Shown in pieces: positions 17,400 through 26,169 of a stretch of DNA of 64,000 nt (its first letter is position 1; each line of letters starts with the position of its first letter). Made by a program: the position numbers and the translations under genes. The DNA comes from Ancylobacter pratisalsi (GTDB lineage: Bacteria; Pseudomonadota; Alphaproteobacteria; Rhizobiales; Xanthobacteraceae). The notes beneath the pieces were generated by a model that saw only the letters and a list, made by a program, of their open reading frames with translations, was not told where the DNA came from and ran no database searches. Location of the stretch: assembly GCF_010669125.1 (NCBI RefSeq), contig NZ_CP048630.1, positions 3,592,001 to 3,656,000 on the forward strand, written 5' to 3'.

Positions 17400-18556
17400 G
17401 ACAGCACCTCGCGCGCACTGACCCGCGAAGCGCGGGAAATGCCGACCCACGCCGCCACGACGCAGATCAGCGCCAGCGCCGCCCCCAGCAGGGCGAGATC
17501 CGAGGGGTCCATCACCACGCGGCGCGGGAAATGGGGAAACACCAGCCGGGACAGCACGATGGAGAGGGCGAAGCCGGCAGTGCCAATCAGCCCCGCCTGC
17601 TGACCGATCATGCCCGCCACCACGCTTTCGCGGGCGCCGATGAGTTTGAGCAAGGCGATCTCGTGCAGCTTCTCGATGGTCATGGTGTAGATGATCAGCG
17701 AGACGACGATGGCGGTGATGATGAGGATCAGCCCGGTGAAGGCGAGGATCTGAAGCCGCAGCTTCCACAGCCGCGCGTTCAGCATCAGGTCGCGCTGCTG
17801 CGCCGTGGTCAGCACGCGTACATCGCCCCACTGTTCCATCGTCGCGATCACCCGTGCCGGGTCGACCGCCGGGTCGAGCCGCACCAGCACGCTGGCGATC
17901 TTGCTTTCCTGCGCCACCGAGCTGCCGTCCTTGGCGCTGGCTTGCGCGCCGTGGGCCGCCCGCGCCAGCTGGACCTCCTCGGAGGTGCGCCTGCGGGCGA
18001 TGGCGGCGGCGTCATTGATGGAGACGAAGACAAGGCCGTCGCCGGCCGAATCCACCATCAGCCGGGTCAGGCCGACAATGTCGTAATCGTCGAGGCCGAG
18101 CCGCACCCGGTCGCCGATCGCGAGCCCGGTGCTCTCGTCGGCGATGGCCTCGTAACGGCCGCCATCGAGCCAGCGGCCGGCCGAGAGCGGCAGCCAGCGG
18201 CCGTCGTCGCGCGGCACGTCGACCCCGGTGATGGTGGCCCGCCGGAAGCCGTCCGCGAAGGCGAACTGCTGGCTGAACTGGGTGAAACGGCGCACATCGG
18301 CGACGCCGGGCACACCCTCCACACGGCGGTCCATGTCGGGCGCCACCGCCGAGCCCTCCGCGAACGGGCCGGCGCGCTCGCCCTGCACCACCCACAGATC
18401 GGCATCGATCGCATCGATGATCAGCAGCGCGTCCTCGACCACGCCGCGATACAGCCCGGTCATGCCGATCATCGCCGTCATCAGGAAGGCGACGCCGAGC
18501 GCGGTGAGCGCGAAGCGGGTGGGGGAGTGGAGGGCATCCTTGAGCGCGAGGTTCAC
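17396..18556 (-). CDS. ABC transporter permease, FtsX/DevC-like
   Basis: A 386-residue permease. An N-terminal transmembrane helix (about 15-35) is followed by a large periplasmic domain (about 40-250) and three C-terminal helices, the MacB/DevC layout. The GTG start at 18556 overlaps the stop of the fusion-protein gene (GTGA), so the genes are coupled; upstream codons in the same frame read into that gene. It exports an unknown substrate together with the ATPase at 16707. Confidence 0.88.
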   Translation of the reverse strand: MNLALKDALHSPTRFALTALGVAFLMTAMIGMTGLYRGVVEDALLIIDAIDADLWVVQGERAGPFAEGSAVAPDMDRRVEGVPGVADVRRFTQFSQQFAFADGFRRATITGVDVPRDDGRWLPLSAGRWLDGGRYEAIADESTGLAIGDRVRLGLDDYDIVGLTRLMVDSAGDGLVFVSINDAAAIARRRTSEEVQLARAAHGAQASAKDGSSVAQESKIASVLVRLDPAVDPARVIATMEQWGDVRVLTTAQQRDLMLNARLWKLRLQILAFTGLILIITAIVVSLIIYTMTIEKLHEIALLKLIGARESVVAGMIGQQAGLIGTAGFALSIVLSRLVFPHFPRRVVMDPSDLALLGAALALICVVAAWVGISRASRVSAREVLS

Positions 18557-19755
18557 GGCGTCGCCTCCGAGAGGCGCACGCGCATGAGGGGATAGACGTC
18601 CTGCGGCGCCAGCACGGTGTCGCCGCTCACGAGACCCCTGCTGATCTCCACCCGCTCGCTCCCGGCGGCACCGAGCCCGACCTCGCGCCAGCGCGCGCGT
18701 CCATCCGTCGCCACCCACAGGCCGGGGTGGCCGTCGCGCCGGTCGATGAAGCTCTTGGGCACGGTGAGTGCGTCCGGGCGCTGCGCGATGACGATGCGCG
18801 CGGTGCCGCGCTGTCCCAACGCCCAGTTGGGGGGCAGGCTATCCAGCGTGATGTCGAGTTCGAACTCGCGCGTCTCCTCGTCCACCTGCCGGTCGAGCCG
18901 CAGCACATGGCCGGGGATCGGGGGCTGGTCGGGGCCGAAAGTCACGCGTGCCTCCTGTCCGGGGCGCAGCGCCGCGATCGCGCTCTCGTCGAGGCGCGCG
19001 GTGAGCACGAGGCTGGTCGGATCGACGATGCGCAGCAGCTCGGTGCCGGGCGTCAGCACCTCGCCGAGCTGGTGCGTCCGCGCGACCACGATGCCGGAGA
19101 TCGGCGCCCGGATCAGGCTGTCGTCGAGCTGGGCGCGCGCCACCGCGATGCGGGCACGGGCGGCGTCGCGCTCGGCCTCGGCCTGCTCGATGGCGCGGCG
19201 GGCGTGGACAAGGTCCGCCTCCGCTTGCCGGCGGGTGGCAAGGGCGTCCTCCAGCCCGGCCTCACTGATCACGCCCTTGGCCAGAAGCGCCTGCTGGCGC
19301 TCATGGATGGCGCGGACCTTGTCCAGCGTCGCCACGGCGCGGTCGCGCTCGGCTTCAGTCGCGGCGATCGCGCGCTCGGCGGCATGGGCGTTGGCCTCGG
19401 CGGAAGCGACCTCGCCGGCGAGGTCCTCAAAGGCGAGCCGCGCCAGTATCTCGCCCTCGGTCACCGTGTCGTTGCGGTCGACGGCAAGCGCGCTGATCCG
19501 TCCCTGCAGCCGGCTGCCGACGCTCGCCTGCGACAGCGCCGTGAGCGTGCCGGGCCCGCGCAGCTCCACGCTGAGGCCCGTCGCGCGCACGATCTCGCCG
19601 GGCGTGGCGTAGGGGTAGAGATAACGCGCGCCGGCAATTGCGGCGCAGAGCGCCAGGAGCGCCAGCCCGGCCAGCCGCGCCCGCCCACGTGTTCTGGGAC
19701 GCGGGGCTGCTGGGCGCAGCGGCAGGAACTGGTCGATGTGGGGCTGAACGTTCAT
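18553..19755 (-). CDS. Periplasmic membrane fusion protein, HlyD/DevB family
   Basis: A 400-residue adaptor with an N-terminal transmembrane anchor (about 28-46), a lipoyl-like half (about 60-100), a long Ala/Glu/Arg-rich coiled-coil hairpin (about 110-205), the second lipoyl half (RAPISGIVVARTHQLGEVLTPG) and a beta-barrel. It links the inner-membrane ABC pair encoded downstream to an outer-membrane channel, which is not encoded here. It is the first gene of the operon. Confidence 0.9.
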   Translation of the reverse strand: MNVQPHIDQFLPLRPAAPRPRTRGRARLAGLALLALCAAIAGARYLYPYATPGEIVRATGLSVELRGPGTLTALSQASVGSRLQGRISALAVDRNDTVTEGEILARLAFEDLAGEVASAEANAHAAERAIAATEAERDRAVATLDKVRAIHERQQALLAKGVISEAGLEDALATRRQAEADLVHARRAIEQAEAERDAARARIAVARAQLDDSLIRAPISGIVVARTHQLGEVLTPGTELLRIVDPTSLVLTARLDESAIAALRPGQEARVTFGPDQPPIPGHVLRLDRQVDEETREFELDITLDSLPPNWALGQRGTARIVIAQRPDALTVPKSFIDRRDGHPGLWVATDGRARWREVGLGAAGSERVEISRGLVSGDTVLAPQDVYPLMRVRLSEATP

Positions 19756-19786
19756 GGTCGCTGTCGCCTTCGCCGCGGGATTCCCG

Positions 19787-20077
19787 TCACTGCGCCTGCG
19801 CCGACCTCACCGACAGCAGCGCGTTGACGCAGGGCGGCGACATGTTTTCCGCGTTGGTCTTGATGCACTGGAGAACGCGCCCGCCGCCGGGCTGCACGCC
19901 GGCGCAGTAGGTCTGGATATCGGCCGCGCAGGCGGCGCGCAGGTTCTGTATCTGCGCCGGTGTCAGGTTCTGCACCGCGGCGGGTGTCTGGGCGAGGGCG
20001 CCGTGCGCGAAGACGGCACCGGCGATGCCGGCCAGGATGATGACGATGGCGGCGCGCCGGTTTAACTTGCGAAGCAT
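19787..20077 (-). CDS. Small secreted cysteine-rich-repeat protein
   Basis: A 96-residue protein with a signal peptide (about 1-29, ending ALAQ) and four cysteines in a pattern like the bacterial cysteine-rich repeat (Cys_rich_FGFR-type) family, CAADIQTYCAGVQPG and CIKTNAENMSPPC. Such proteins are common in Hyphomicrobiales and have no defined role. I chose the ATG at 20077 because GAGG lies nine bases upstream; a second ATG at 20086 abuts that site. Its stop is 31 bases upstream of the efflux operon's first start on the same strand, so it may be the leading gene of that transcript. Confidence 0.75.
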   Translation of the reverse strand: MLRKLNRRAAIVIILAGIAGAVFAHGALAQTPAAVQNLTPAQIQNLRAACAADIQTYCAGVQPGGGRVLQCIKTNAENMSPPCVNALLSVRSAQAQ

Positions 20078-20118
20078 GGTGGTCATCCTCGGAACGGGTG
20101 AATGGGTCCATTGGGGTT

Positions 20119-20169
20119 CGGGCGTGGAGCCCGCCTGACTGGGCGATCGGCGGGCGGGCTCCACGCCCG
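20119..20169. repeat. Long perfect inverted repeat between divergent genes
   Basis: GGGCGTGGAGCCCGCC (20120-20135) is perfectly complementary to 20153-20168, extended by one more pair to give 17 bp, around a 17-base loop. It lacks a T tract. It lies 42 bases upstream of the Cys-rich gene and about 180 bases upstream of the response regulator gene. Confidence 0.85.
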
Positions 20170-20348
20170 GCGGTCCGCGCAAGCGATCCGCCCTGCCAGC
20201 CGGACCGGGGCGGGTCCTCCGTGGCAGGTGAACAGATTGCGCGCCACGCTTTGCGCCGATGTCTCGGAAAACCGGTTTTTCGTAACAGTTTGTATCGACG
20301 CCGATGCCGCGACTTGCCTCGCGCGCCCGGCGCTGTCATGCCGGTCTC

Positions 20349-21065
20349 ATGACAGCGGAACGGTTACTTCTGGTCGAGGACGACCGTGACATACGCAGCC
20401 TGCTCACGGACTTCCTCGGCGGCGAGGGTTATGAGGTGGAGGCGGTCGAGAGCGGGGCGCTGATGGACCGCGCGCTGATGCGCGCCATGCCGGACCTTGT
20501 CATTCTCGACATCATGCTGCCGGGCGAGGACGGGCTGTCGATCTGCCGGCGGCTGCGTGCACGCTCGCGGGTGCCGATCCTGATGCTCACCGCCAAGCAT
20601 GACGAGGTGGACCGCATCGTCGGGCTGGAGATCGGCGCCGACGATTATCTCGGCAAGCCGTTCAACCCGCGCGAGCTGCTGGCGCGCATCCGTGCGCTGC
20701 TGCGCCGTTCCAGCGGCGCGCTGGCGGCGGGTGCGCCCGAACGCCGGCGTCGTCGCTTTTCCCGGCTCACCGTCGATCTCGATGCCCGCCTGATCGAGGA
20801 CGACGCAGGCCAGCGGGTCAACCTCACCACCGCCGAATTCGATCTGCTCACCTGCTTCCTGGAACGCCCCGGCCGGGTGCTCTCGCGCGACCAGTTGCTG
20901 GACTGGACCCGCGGGCGCTCGGCCGAGCCGTTCGACCGCACCATCGACGTCACCGTGTCGCGGCTGCGCGCCAAGCTGGCGCAGTGCCTGCCCGAGGAGG
21001 ACCAGCTCATCACCACGGTGCGTAATGTCGGCTACCTGTTCTCCACCGACGTGCGGGACGTGTGA
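20349..21065 (+). CDS. OmpR-family response regulator
   Basis: A 238-residue two-component regulator with a receiver domain (about 5-120; acidic pair at 11-12, phosphoacceptor Asp near 54 in VILDIMLPGEDG, Lys in GKPFNPRELL) and a C-terminal winged helix (about 140-235, LTTAEFDLLTCFLERPGRVLSRDQLL). The ATG at 20349 begins the normal MTAERLLLVEDD opening. The partner kinase starts seven bases downstream. The target genes are not known; the flanking envelope genes are candidates. Confidence 0.93.
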   Translation: MTAERLLLVEDDRDIRSLLTDFLGGEGYEVEAVESGALMDRALMRAMPDLVILDIMLPGEDGLSICRRLRARSRVPILMLTAKHDEVDRIVGLEIGADDYLGKPFNPRELLARIRALLRRSSGALAAGAPERRRRRFSRLTVDLDARLIEDDAGQRVNLTTAEFDLLTCFLERPGRVLSRDQLLDWTRGRSAEPFDRTIDVTVSRLRAKLAQCLPEEDQLITTVRNVGYLFSTDVRDV

Positions 21066-21072
21066 GGGTCGC

Positions 21073-22389
21073 ATGCGCCTCGGCCTTCTCGCCCGCATCA
21101 TCCTCATCGTGGCGCTCGCGCTGCTGGCGATCCAGCTTCTCGCGCTGCTGATCTATTTCGGCGCCACCGACAATCGCGCCGTCTTCGGCGCGGCGTCCGG
21201 CTCGCTGCCGCGCCAGGTCGCGGGCCTTGTGCGCCTGGTCGAGAAGGCGCCGCCGGATCTGAGGGCCAGCGTGCTCGACGCGTTCTCGCAGAACGGGCGC
21301 AGCCTCGCCATCGTCCCCGGCCCGCCGCCGGACGAGGCCGGCGTGGCGGCACTGAACCGAATCGAGATCGCGATAAAGGCCGTGCTCGCCTCCGATGGCG
21401 CGCCCGGGCGCCATGTGCTGGTGCTGTTCGATCCCCGTCAGGGTGAACATGCGGGCGAGACGCTGCGGGTCTATGTCCAGCTCGCCTCGGGCGACTATCT
21501 GCTGCTGGACGTGCAGGACAAGGTGACGGTTCGCGTGCTCGGCGTTCCGATCGGCTTTTTCGCCGGTCTGTTCGGCGTGCTGGTCGCGGTCGCCGCGCTG
21601 GTGGCGGTGGCGCGCGAGATGAAGCCGCTGACGCGCCTGGCCCGCGATGTCGACCGCGTCGGCGAGCATCTCGATCCGGTGCCGATCCCGGAAACCGGCG
21701 CGCCGGAATTGCGGGCGCTGATCCACGCGGTCAACGCGATGCAGGAGCGCATCGCCACCCTGGTGAAGAACCGGACCCTGACGCTGGGCGCGATCTCGCA
21801 TGATCTGCGCACCTATCTCACCCGGCTGCGGCTGAGAATCGAGATGATGCCCGAAAGCCGCCACCGCGACGGCGCCATCGGCGATGTCGAGGCGATGCAG
21901 GCGCTGGTGGAGGACACGCTCGATTTCGCGCAGAGTTCCTTCGCGTCCGCCGAACCGGCGGCCTGCGATCCCGGTGCCGTGCTCGCGCGCTACTGTGCCG
22001 GCCACGTCGAGGCCGGGCGGATCACGCTGACGCTGCCCGCCGTGGCGCTGCGTGTGGCGATGGCCGAGACGGTGCTGGAGCGGCTGTGCGCCAACCTGAT
22101 CGAGAACGCGCTGCGCTACGGGCACGCCGCCTTCGTGCGCGTGGAAGGCGCGCCCGGCGCCGTGGTGCTGGTGGTCGAGGACGAGGGCCCCGGCATTGCA
22201 CCCGAGGAGCGCGCCAAGGTGTTCGAGCCGTTCTACCGGATCGAAGCCTCGCGCAGCCGCGACAGCGGCGGGGCCGGGCTGGGGCTGACCATCGTCAAGC
22301 GCATCGTCGCGCTTCACGGGGGAACGGCCGCGCTCGGCGACAGCGGGCATGGCGGGCTCGCGGTCACGGTCTGCCTGCCGGCGGCGTGA
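21073..22389 (+). CDS. Two-component sensor histidine kinase
   Basis: A 438-residue EnvZ-like kinase with one transmembrane helix near 8-29, a periplasmic sensor region (about 30-155), a second helix (about 157-180), a HAMP segment, the H-box ISHDLRTYLTRLRLR with His 243, the N-box LIENALRYG, the DEGPGIAPEE G1 box and GGAGLGLTIVKRI. It should phosphorylate the adjacent response regulator in response to an envelope or periplasmic signal. The ATG at 21073 follows a GAGGGT site directly after the regulator stop. Confidence 0.93.
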   Translation: MRLGLLARIILIVALALLAIQLLALLIYFGATDNRAVFGAASGSLPRQVAGLVRLVEKAPPDLRASVLDAFSQNGRSLAIVPGPPPDEAGVAALNRIEIAIKAVLASDGAPGRHVLVLFDPRQGEHAGETLRVYVQLASGDYLLLDVQDKVTVRVLGVPIGFFAGLFGVLVAVAALVAVAREMKPLTRLARDVDRVGEHLDPVPIPETGAPELRALIHAVNAMQERIATLVKNRTLTLGAISHDLRTYLTRLRLRIEMMPESRHRDGAIGDVEAMQALVEDTLDFAQSSFASAEPAACDPGAVLARYCAGHVEAGRITLTLPAVALRVAMAETVLERLCANLIENALRYGHAAFVRVEGAPGAVVLVVEDEGPGIAPEERAKVFEPFYRIEASRSRDSGGAGLGLTIVKRIVALHGGTAALGDSGHGGLAVTVCLPAA

Positions 22390-22472
22390 TACAAATCGAC
22401 ATCAAGGTGTAGGTCCCCTGAGACATTGCCGGGCGAGGCTGCGGTCCTTCTCAACGGCAAGGGATCAAAGCC

Positions 22473-23051
22473 ATGAGACGTTTTCTCGCAAGACCTTCGG
22501 TCAGAACCGTGGTGGGTGGAACGCTCGCCGCAGGCCTCATCGCCGCGCTCGCGCTGCCGGTGATGGGCATCGCCCGGGTGAGCGCCGACCCGCTGGCCGG
22601 CGCACCCGCCACCCTGACGGCCTTCATGGGCGGCGGACAAAGCGGGCGGGCGCTTCCCGCCTTCGACGGCACCATGGCGCGCCTTGCCGCTGGCGCGCTG
22701 CTCGCGGCGCAGGAGACCGCGCTCGGCATCACGCCGGAGCAGATGCCGGCGTGGCGGGCCTATACCGGCGCGCTGGTCGCGTTCATCCCCACCGGCACGC
22801 GCGTCGGGCGCTGGACCGACAAGCAGACCCGTGACGCCGCCGCCGCCTTCGATCTGGTCGACGACGTGACCGCCGCCGCCATCGAGCGCGCCGAGGCGGC
22901 GAAGACGCTGCGGGAAGCGGCGAATGCGCTGAAGGCGACACTGACGCCCGAGCAGCTGAGCATGGCGCAGCAGATGCAGGCCGGGCTGGTCGAACGCGTG
23001 CTGCGCTTCGTCGAATGGCGGCGCAGCGAGGGCCGGACACTGCCGCTCTGA
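22473..23051 (+). CDS. Exported LTxxQ/Spy-like small protein
   Basis: A 192-residue protein with an N-terminal signal or anchor segment (about 12-38), then an Ala-rich helical body. LTPEQLSMAQQMQ near 158-170 and ITPEQMPAWRAY near 82 resemble the LTxxQ motifs of Spy/CpxP-type periplasmic chaperones and regulators, though the match is partial. It follows the histidine kinase gene by 83 bases, the position where CpxP-like regulators or targets of a two-component system are often found. The functional link is inference. Confidence 0.6.
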   Translation: MRRFLARPSVRTVVGGTLAAGLIAALALPVMGIARVSADPLAGAPATLTAFMGGGQSGRALPAFDGTMARLAAGALLAAQETALGITPEQMPAWRAYTGALVAFIPTGTRVGRWTDKQTRDAAAAFDLVDDVTAAAIERAEAAKTLREAANALKATLTPEQLSMAQQMQAGLVERVLRFVEWRRSEGRTLPL

Positions 23052-23079
23052 GCCGCCAGCCTTCCTCCGCACGCAACAA

Positions 23080-23109
23080 AAAGGCCCGGGAGCACGCTTC
23101 CGGGCCTTT
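23080..23109. terminator. Bidirectional intrinsic terminator
   Basis: AAAGGCCCGG (23080-23089) pairs with CCGGGCCTTT (23100-23109) around a ten-base loop, with A/T runs on both flanks. It separates the convergent genes at 22473 and 23136 and can serve both. Confidence 0.8.
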
Positions 23110-23135
23110 AGCGTCTGTCTTGAGTGCCGCCGTGG

Positions 23136-23843
23136 CTACCGGCGGTTCACGCTGCGCGAGCCGCTGAAGCTGCGGCCGCCGCCGGTCGTGCCCGAACGGC
23201 TGGCGGAGCAGCCGGATCCCGAGGTGCAGTTGCGGGTCCGCGTCGCGCTGCCGCCATACGCGCCGGTGGTGTTGCGCGTCGCGGTGCAGCTGCCGTCCGC
23301 GCAGGTGCGGGTCTGCGAGGTGGTCCCGCCATAGCGGCCGGTGGCGCTGCTTGCCCCGGTGCACACGCCGTTGGCACAGCCCGCGGCACGCGATGTGGAG
23401 GTCACGCGCGGCGCGACCGGATAGGGGCCATTGGGGCGGGGCGCGGGATAGGCGCCCCAGCGGCCATACCAGGGATAGGCGCTGTAGTAGCGGTCCCAGT
23501 AGGCGCGGTTATAGGCGACGACGCCTATGCCCACCGCCGTCGCGACCGTCGCGGTCAGCACCACCGGGGCGCCGCCATAGACCAGCTGGATATAGTCCGC
23601 CGCCACCCAGCCGCGATAGCCGGCGAAGGCGACATCGCACCAGGTGTAGCCGGTAACGCAGCCGAAGGTGGTGATCGGCGTGCCCGCCGGCACCAGCGTC
23701 ACGGCGGGGTAGGCGGTGGAAGGTCCGGCCCGCAGGTTTACATTGGCGGTGGCGACCGCCGTGGTCGCGGCGGTGCCGGGCGAGGCGAAGGTCGCGCCGC
23801 CGGCAACCGCCAGCGTGGCGACGAGGAGAAGTTTCTTGAGCAT
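23136..23843 (-). CDS. Exported SH3-domain protein with C-terminal Cys repeats
   Basis: A 235-residue secreted protein. A signal peptide (about 1-26) is followed by a bacterial SH3 domain (about 28-90, ANVNLRAGPSTAYP to RGWVAADYIQLVY), a hydrophobic segment (about 92-110), a Tyr/Trp/Pro-rich region and a C-terminal tail of three ~25-residue repeats, each with two cysteines (156/161, 181/186, 206/212) and Thr/Gly/Arg-rich spacers. SH3b domains of this type bind cell-wall components. The tail could form disulfides in the periplasm. I chose the ATG at 23843, which starts the signal peptide MLKKLLLVATLAVAGG. Confidence 0.75.
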   Translation of the reverse strand: MLKKLLLVATLAVAGGATFASPGTAATTAVATANVNLRAGPSTAYPAVTLVPAGTPITTFGCVTGYTWCDVAFAGYRGWVAADYIQLVYGGAPVVLTATVATAVGIGVVAYNRAYWDRYYSAYPWYGRWGAYPAPRPNGPYPVAPRVTSTSRAAGCANGVCTGASSATGRYGGTTSQTRTCADGSCTATRNTTGAYGGSATRTRNCTSGSGCSASRSGTTGGGRSFSGSRSVNRR

Positions 23844-23974
23844 GGCGTGGTCCCCGAGATGGCGCCGCACGCGCGGCGGGCCGGTTTTGTCATGTCACCG
23901 TGCTAGAGCGCCGGCGTCGCGGGCCTGTCTCAGCCATGTTTCAGTTTGTGACAGGTCTTGGGCCGAGGGCCGGT

Positions 23975-25801
23975 TCAGTCGATCCGTTCCCCGGTCAGTT
24001 CGCTGAGCCGGCGGCCCATCTCGTCGCTGTAGCGCTTCACCGCATGCGCCTCGCTGAGGATGCCGACGATGGTCCGGTCCGGCATGGTGACGGCGAGCGC
24101 GTCGGCCTCGCAGCGGGAGAAGGTCGCCAGCGCCTCGCGAATGGTCATGCCCGGTCGCAGCGTGTCACCGACATGGCGCAGCAGCGCGTGCACCGTGGCG
24201 GGAGCCTTTGCGTCACCGGCAGGCTCGTCCGCTTCCGCGGCATAGAGCGTGGCGGGCAGCACCATGCCGGCATAGTAGCCCTCGGAATCGGTGGCGACGA
24301 GGTAGGACGTGGAGCCGGGCGGGTAGGCCCGCCGGGCCTGTTCCAGCGTCGAGGCGTCGGCGACCTGGGGCACCTCGCGGCGCATCATGGTCGCGACGGT
24401 AAGCTCGCGCATCCAGCCGATGTCGTGCGCGCCGCGAATGGTCTCGCCGCGCAGGTGAAAGCGCCAGGTGGTGAAGGAGAAGCCGAACAGGCGCCGCGTG
24501 ATCAGCGAGGCCGCCGCCGCCGCCGCCAGCACGGCGAGCGTCAGGGTCAGGTCCCCGGTCATCTCCAGCGCCAGCAGGGTCATCGTCATCGGTCCGCCGA
24601 CCACCGCGACCGCCAGCGCGCTCATGCCGATCAGGGCGTAGAGCGAGTGCGACACCACCATGTTCGGTAGCACAAGCTCCAGCCCCGCCGCATAGGCGCG
24701 TCCCGCCAGCACGCCCATCAGCACCGAGGCGAAGAACAGGCCGCCGCGAAAGCCGGAGCCCAGCGATACCGCCGAGGCGATCACCTTGGCGCCGAGCAGC
24801 ATCAGCAGGAAGGTCAGCGTGCTGTCGGCGCCGATATACAGATAGACCGCGCCATGGCCGGCCGAGAACACGGCGGGGTTCCACAGCGCCAGCGCGCCGA
24901 CGATCAGCCCGCCCACCATCGGCCGCAGTGCGGCCGGCAGCGCCGAGCGCCGGAATCCGGTCTCCACCAGCGTCACCCCGCGCATGATGACGATGCCCAC
25001 CAGCGCGCACAGGATGCCGAGCAGCAGGATCGCCGGCAGATCGCTCATCTGCGGCGCGCCCAGCGCGGGAAGCGGCGGGGCGAGGTTCGGCAGCAGGGTC
25101 TGGCGGGTCAGCGTCGCGGTGAAGCTCGCGGTCATCATCGGCACGAAGGCCGGTATCGCATAGGTGCCGAGAATCAGCTCAAAGCCATAAAACGCGCCCA
25201 TCAGCGGGGCGTTGAACGCGGCGCCGATGGCGGCCCCTGCGCCGCAGCCGACCATGAGCCGCAGATCCGCGCGGCGCAGGTGAAACGCCTGCCCGAGGCG
25301 CGAGGCGATGCCGCTGGCCGCCTGCGTATAGCCCGCCTCCAGTCCCACCGAGGCGCCGACCCCGCTGGAGCCGATGGTTTGCGCGGCCACGATCACGCTG
25401 TCCTTCAGCGACATCTGTCCGCCATGCAGCGCGTTGGCCTCGATCGGGTCGATCGGCTGGCCGAAGCCGCGCTTGCGCAGCAGCGCCGAGATGAGCCCGA
25501 AGACCAGCCCGCCCAGCGCGGGCGCGCCGAGCACCAGCGCCGGTATCAGCCCGCTGGCGACGGAGAGGTGCTCATGCGCGCCGATGCCGAAGATCAGCAC
25601 ATGCATGGCCTGCATGGTGCCGTTCATCGCCACCACGACAAGGCCGGCGAGCACGCCGACCACGGCGGCGAACAGCACGACGCCCAGCTCGCTGCTGCGC
25701 GCCAGGCGCCTCAGGCGGTGGGTGAGGGATTCTTTCCCGGAGCTTGGATCGGCTGTCACGTCGCGCCCGCTGCGTTCCGTCCGTTCACGTCCGGCCAGCA
25801 T
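23975..25801 (-). CDS. ClC-type chloride channel/antiporter with CBS-like C-terminus
   Basis: A 608-residue protein. About ten to twelve membrane helices cover residues 38-445, followed by a soluble region with CBS-type repeats (about 470-605; TVATMMRREVPQVADASTLEQA and LRPGMTIREALATFSRCEADAL). It should conduct or exchange anions at the inner membrane. The selectivity motifs deviate from the E. coli forms: GFGQP near 112-116, GLEAGY at 153-158 in place of GREGP, and GGLFFA in place of GIFAP. The Glu of the second motif is retained. It is transcribed alone on the minus strand. Confidence 0.85.
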   Translation of the reverse strand: MLAGRERTERSGRDVTADPSSGKESLTHRLRRLARSSELGVVLFAAVVGVLAGLVVVAMNGTMQAMHVLIFGIGAHEHLSVASGLIPALVLGAPALGGLVFGLISALLRKRGFGQPIDPIEANALHGGQMSLKDSVIVAAQTIGSSGVGASVGLEAGYTQAASGIASRLGQAFHLRRADLRLMVGCGAGAAIGAAFNAPLMGAFYGFELILGTYAIPAFVPMMTASFTATLTRQTLLPNLAPPLPALGAPQMSDLPAILLLGILCALVGIVIMRGVTLVETGFRRSALPAALRPMVGGLIVGALALWNPAVFSAGHGAVYLYIGADSTLTFLLMLLGAKVIASAVSLGSGFRGGLFFASVLMGVLAGRAYAAGLELVLPNMVVSHSLYALIGMSALAVAVVGGPMTMTLLALEMTGDLTLTLAVLAAAAAASLITRRLFGFSFTTWRFHLRGETIRGAHDIGWMRELTVATMMRREVPQVADASTLEQARRAYPPGSTSYLVATDSEGYYAGMVLPATLYAAEADEPAGDAKAPATVHALLRHVGDTLRPGMTIREALATFSRCEADALAVTMPDRTIVGILSEAHAVKRYSDEMGRRLSELTGERID

Positions 25802-25865
25802 GCATCACAAAAGCTGAACGATTTCCATGGGGTGGCCGTTACGCGTTTATACTTAAAGAAAAACG

Positions 25866-25883
25866 ATTGCGTTTTTATGCAAT
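25866..25883 (+). promoter_or_regulatory. Candidate BigR operator
   Basis: ATTGC-N8-GCAAT lies in an AT-rich block (25845-25900) that stands out from the surrounding GC-rich DNA, 55 bases upstream of the first gene of the bigR operon. BigR-type ArsR repressors bind AT-rich inverted repeats upstream of their own operon. Confidence 0.5.
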
Positions 25884-25938
25884 TGATATAGCTATGAGGA
25901 GGACAGGAACGGACCTGCCGCAGTCAACGGTGGAAGCC

Positions 25939-26142
25939 ATGACCCGCAATATCGGACGCGTCGACAGTGTGCTGCGCATCATCGTCGGCCTCGCGCTGCT
26001 CTCGCTGCTTTTCGTGCTGGAAGGCAATCTGCGCTGGCTCGGGGTGATTGGCCTGGTGCCGTTGCTCACGGGCATTCTCGGCACCTGCCCGCTCTATTCC
26101 ATTCTCGGCGTCACCACCTGCCCGCTCCGCGCGCGCAAGTGA
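25939..26142 (+). CDS. DUF2892 small membrane protein
   Basis: A 67-residue protein with two transmembrane helices and the DUF2892 (YgaP-type) opening TRNIGRVDSVLRIIVGLALL, and a CPLYSILGVTTCPL end. DUF2892 proteins accompany sulfide- and sulfane-sulfur-handling genes. It is the first gene of the bigR operon. The ATG at 25939 has GGAAG close upstream; the longer upstream frame has no family match. Confidence 0.85.
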   Translation: MTRNIGRVDSVLRIIVGLALLSLLFVLEGNLRWLGVIGLVPLLTGILGTCPLYSILGVTTCPLRARK

Positions 26143-26169
26143 CGACCGCCGCAACACAGAGGACGTGAC

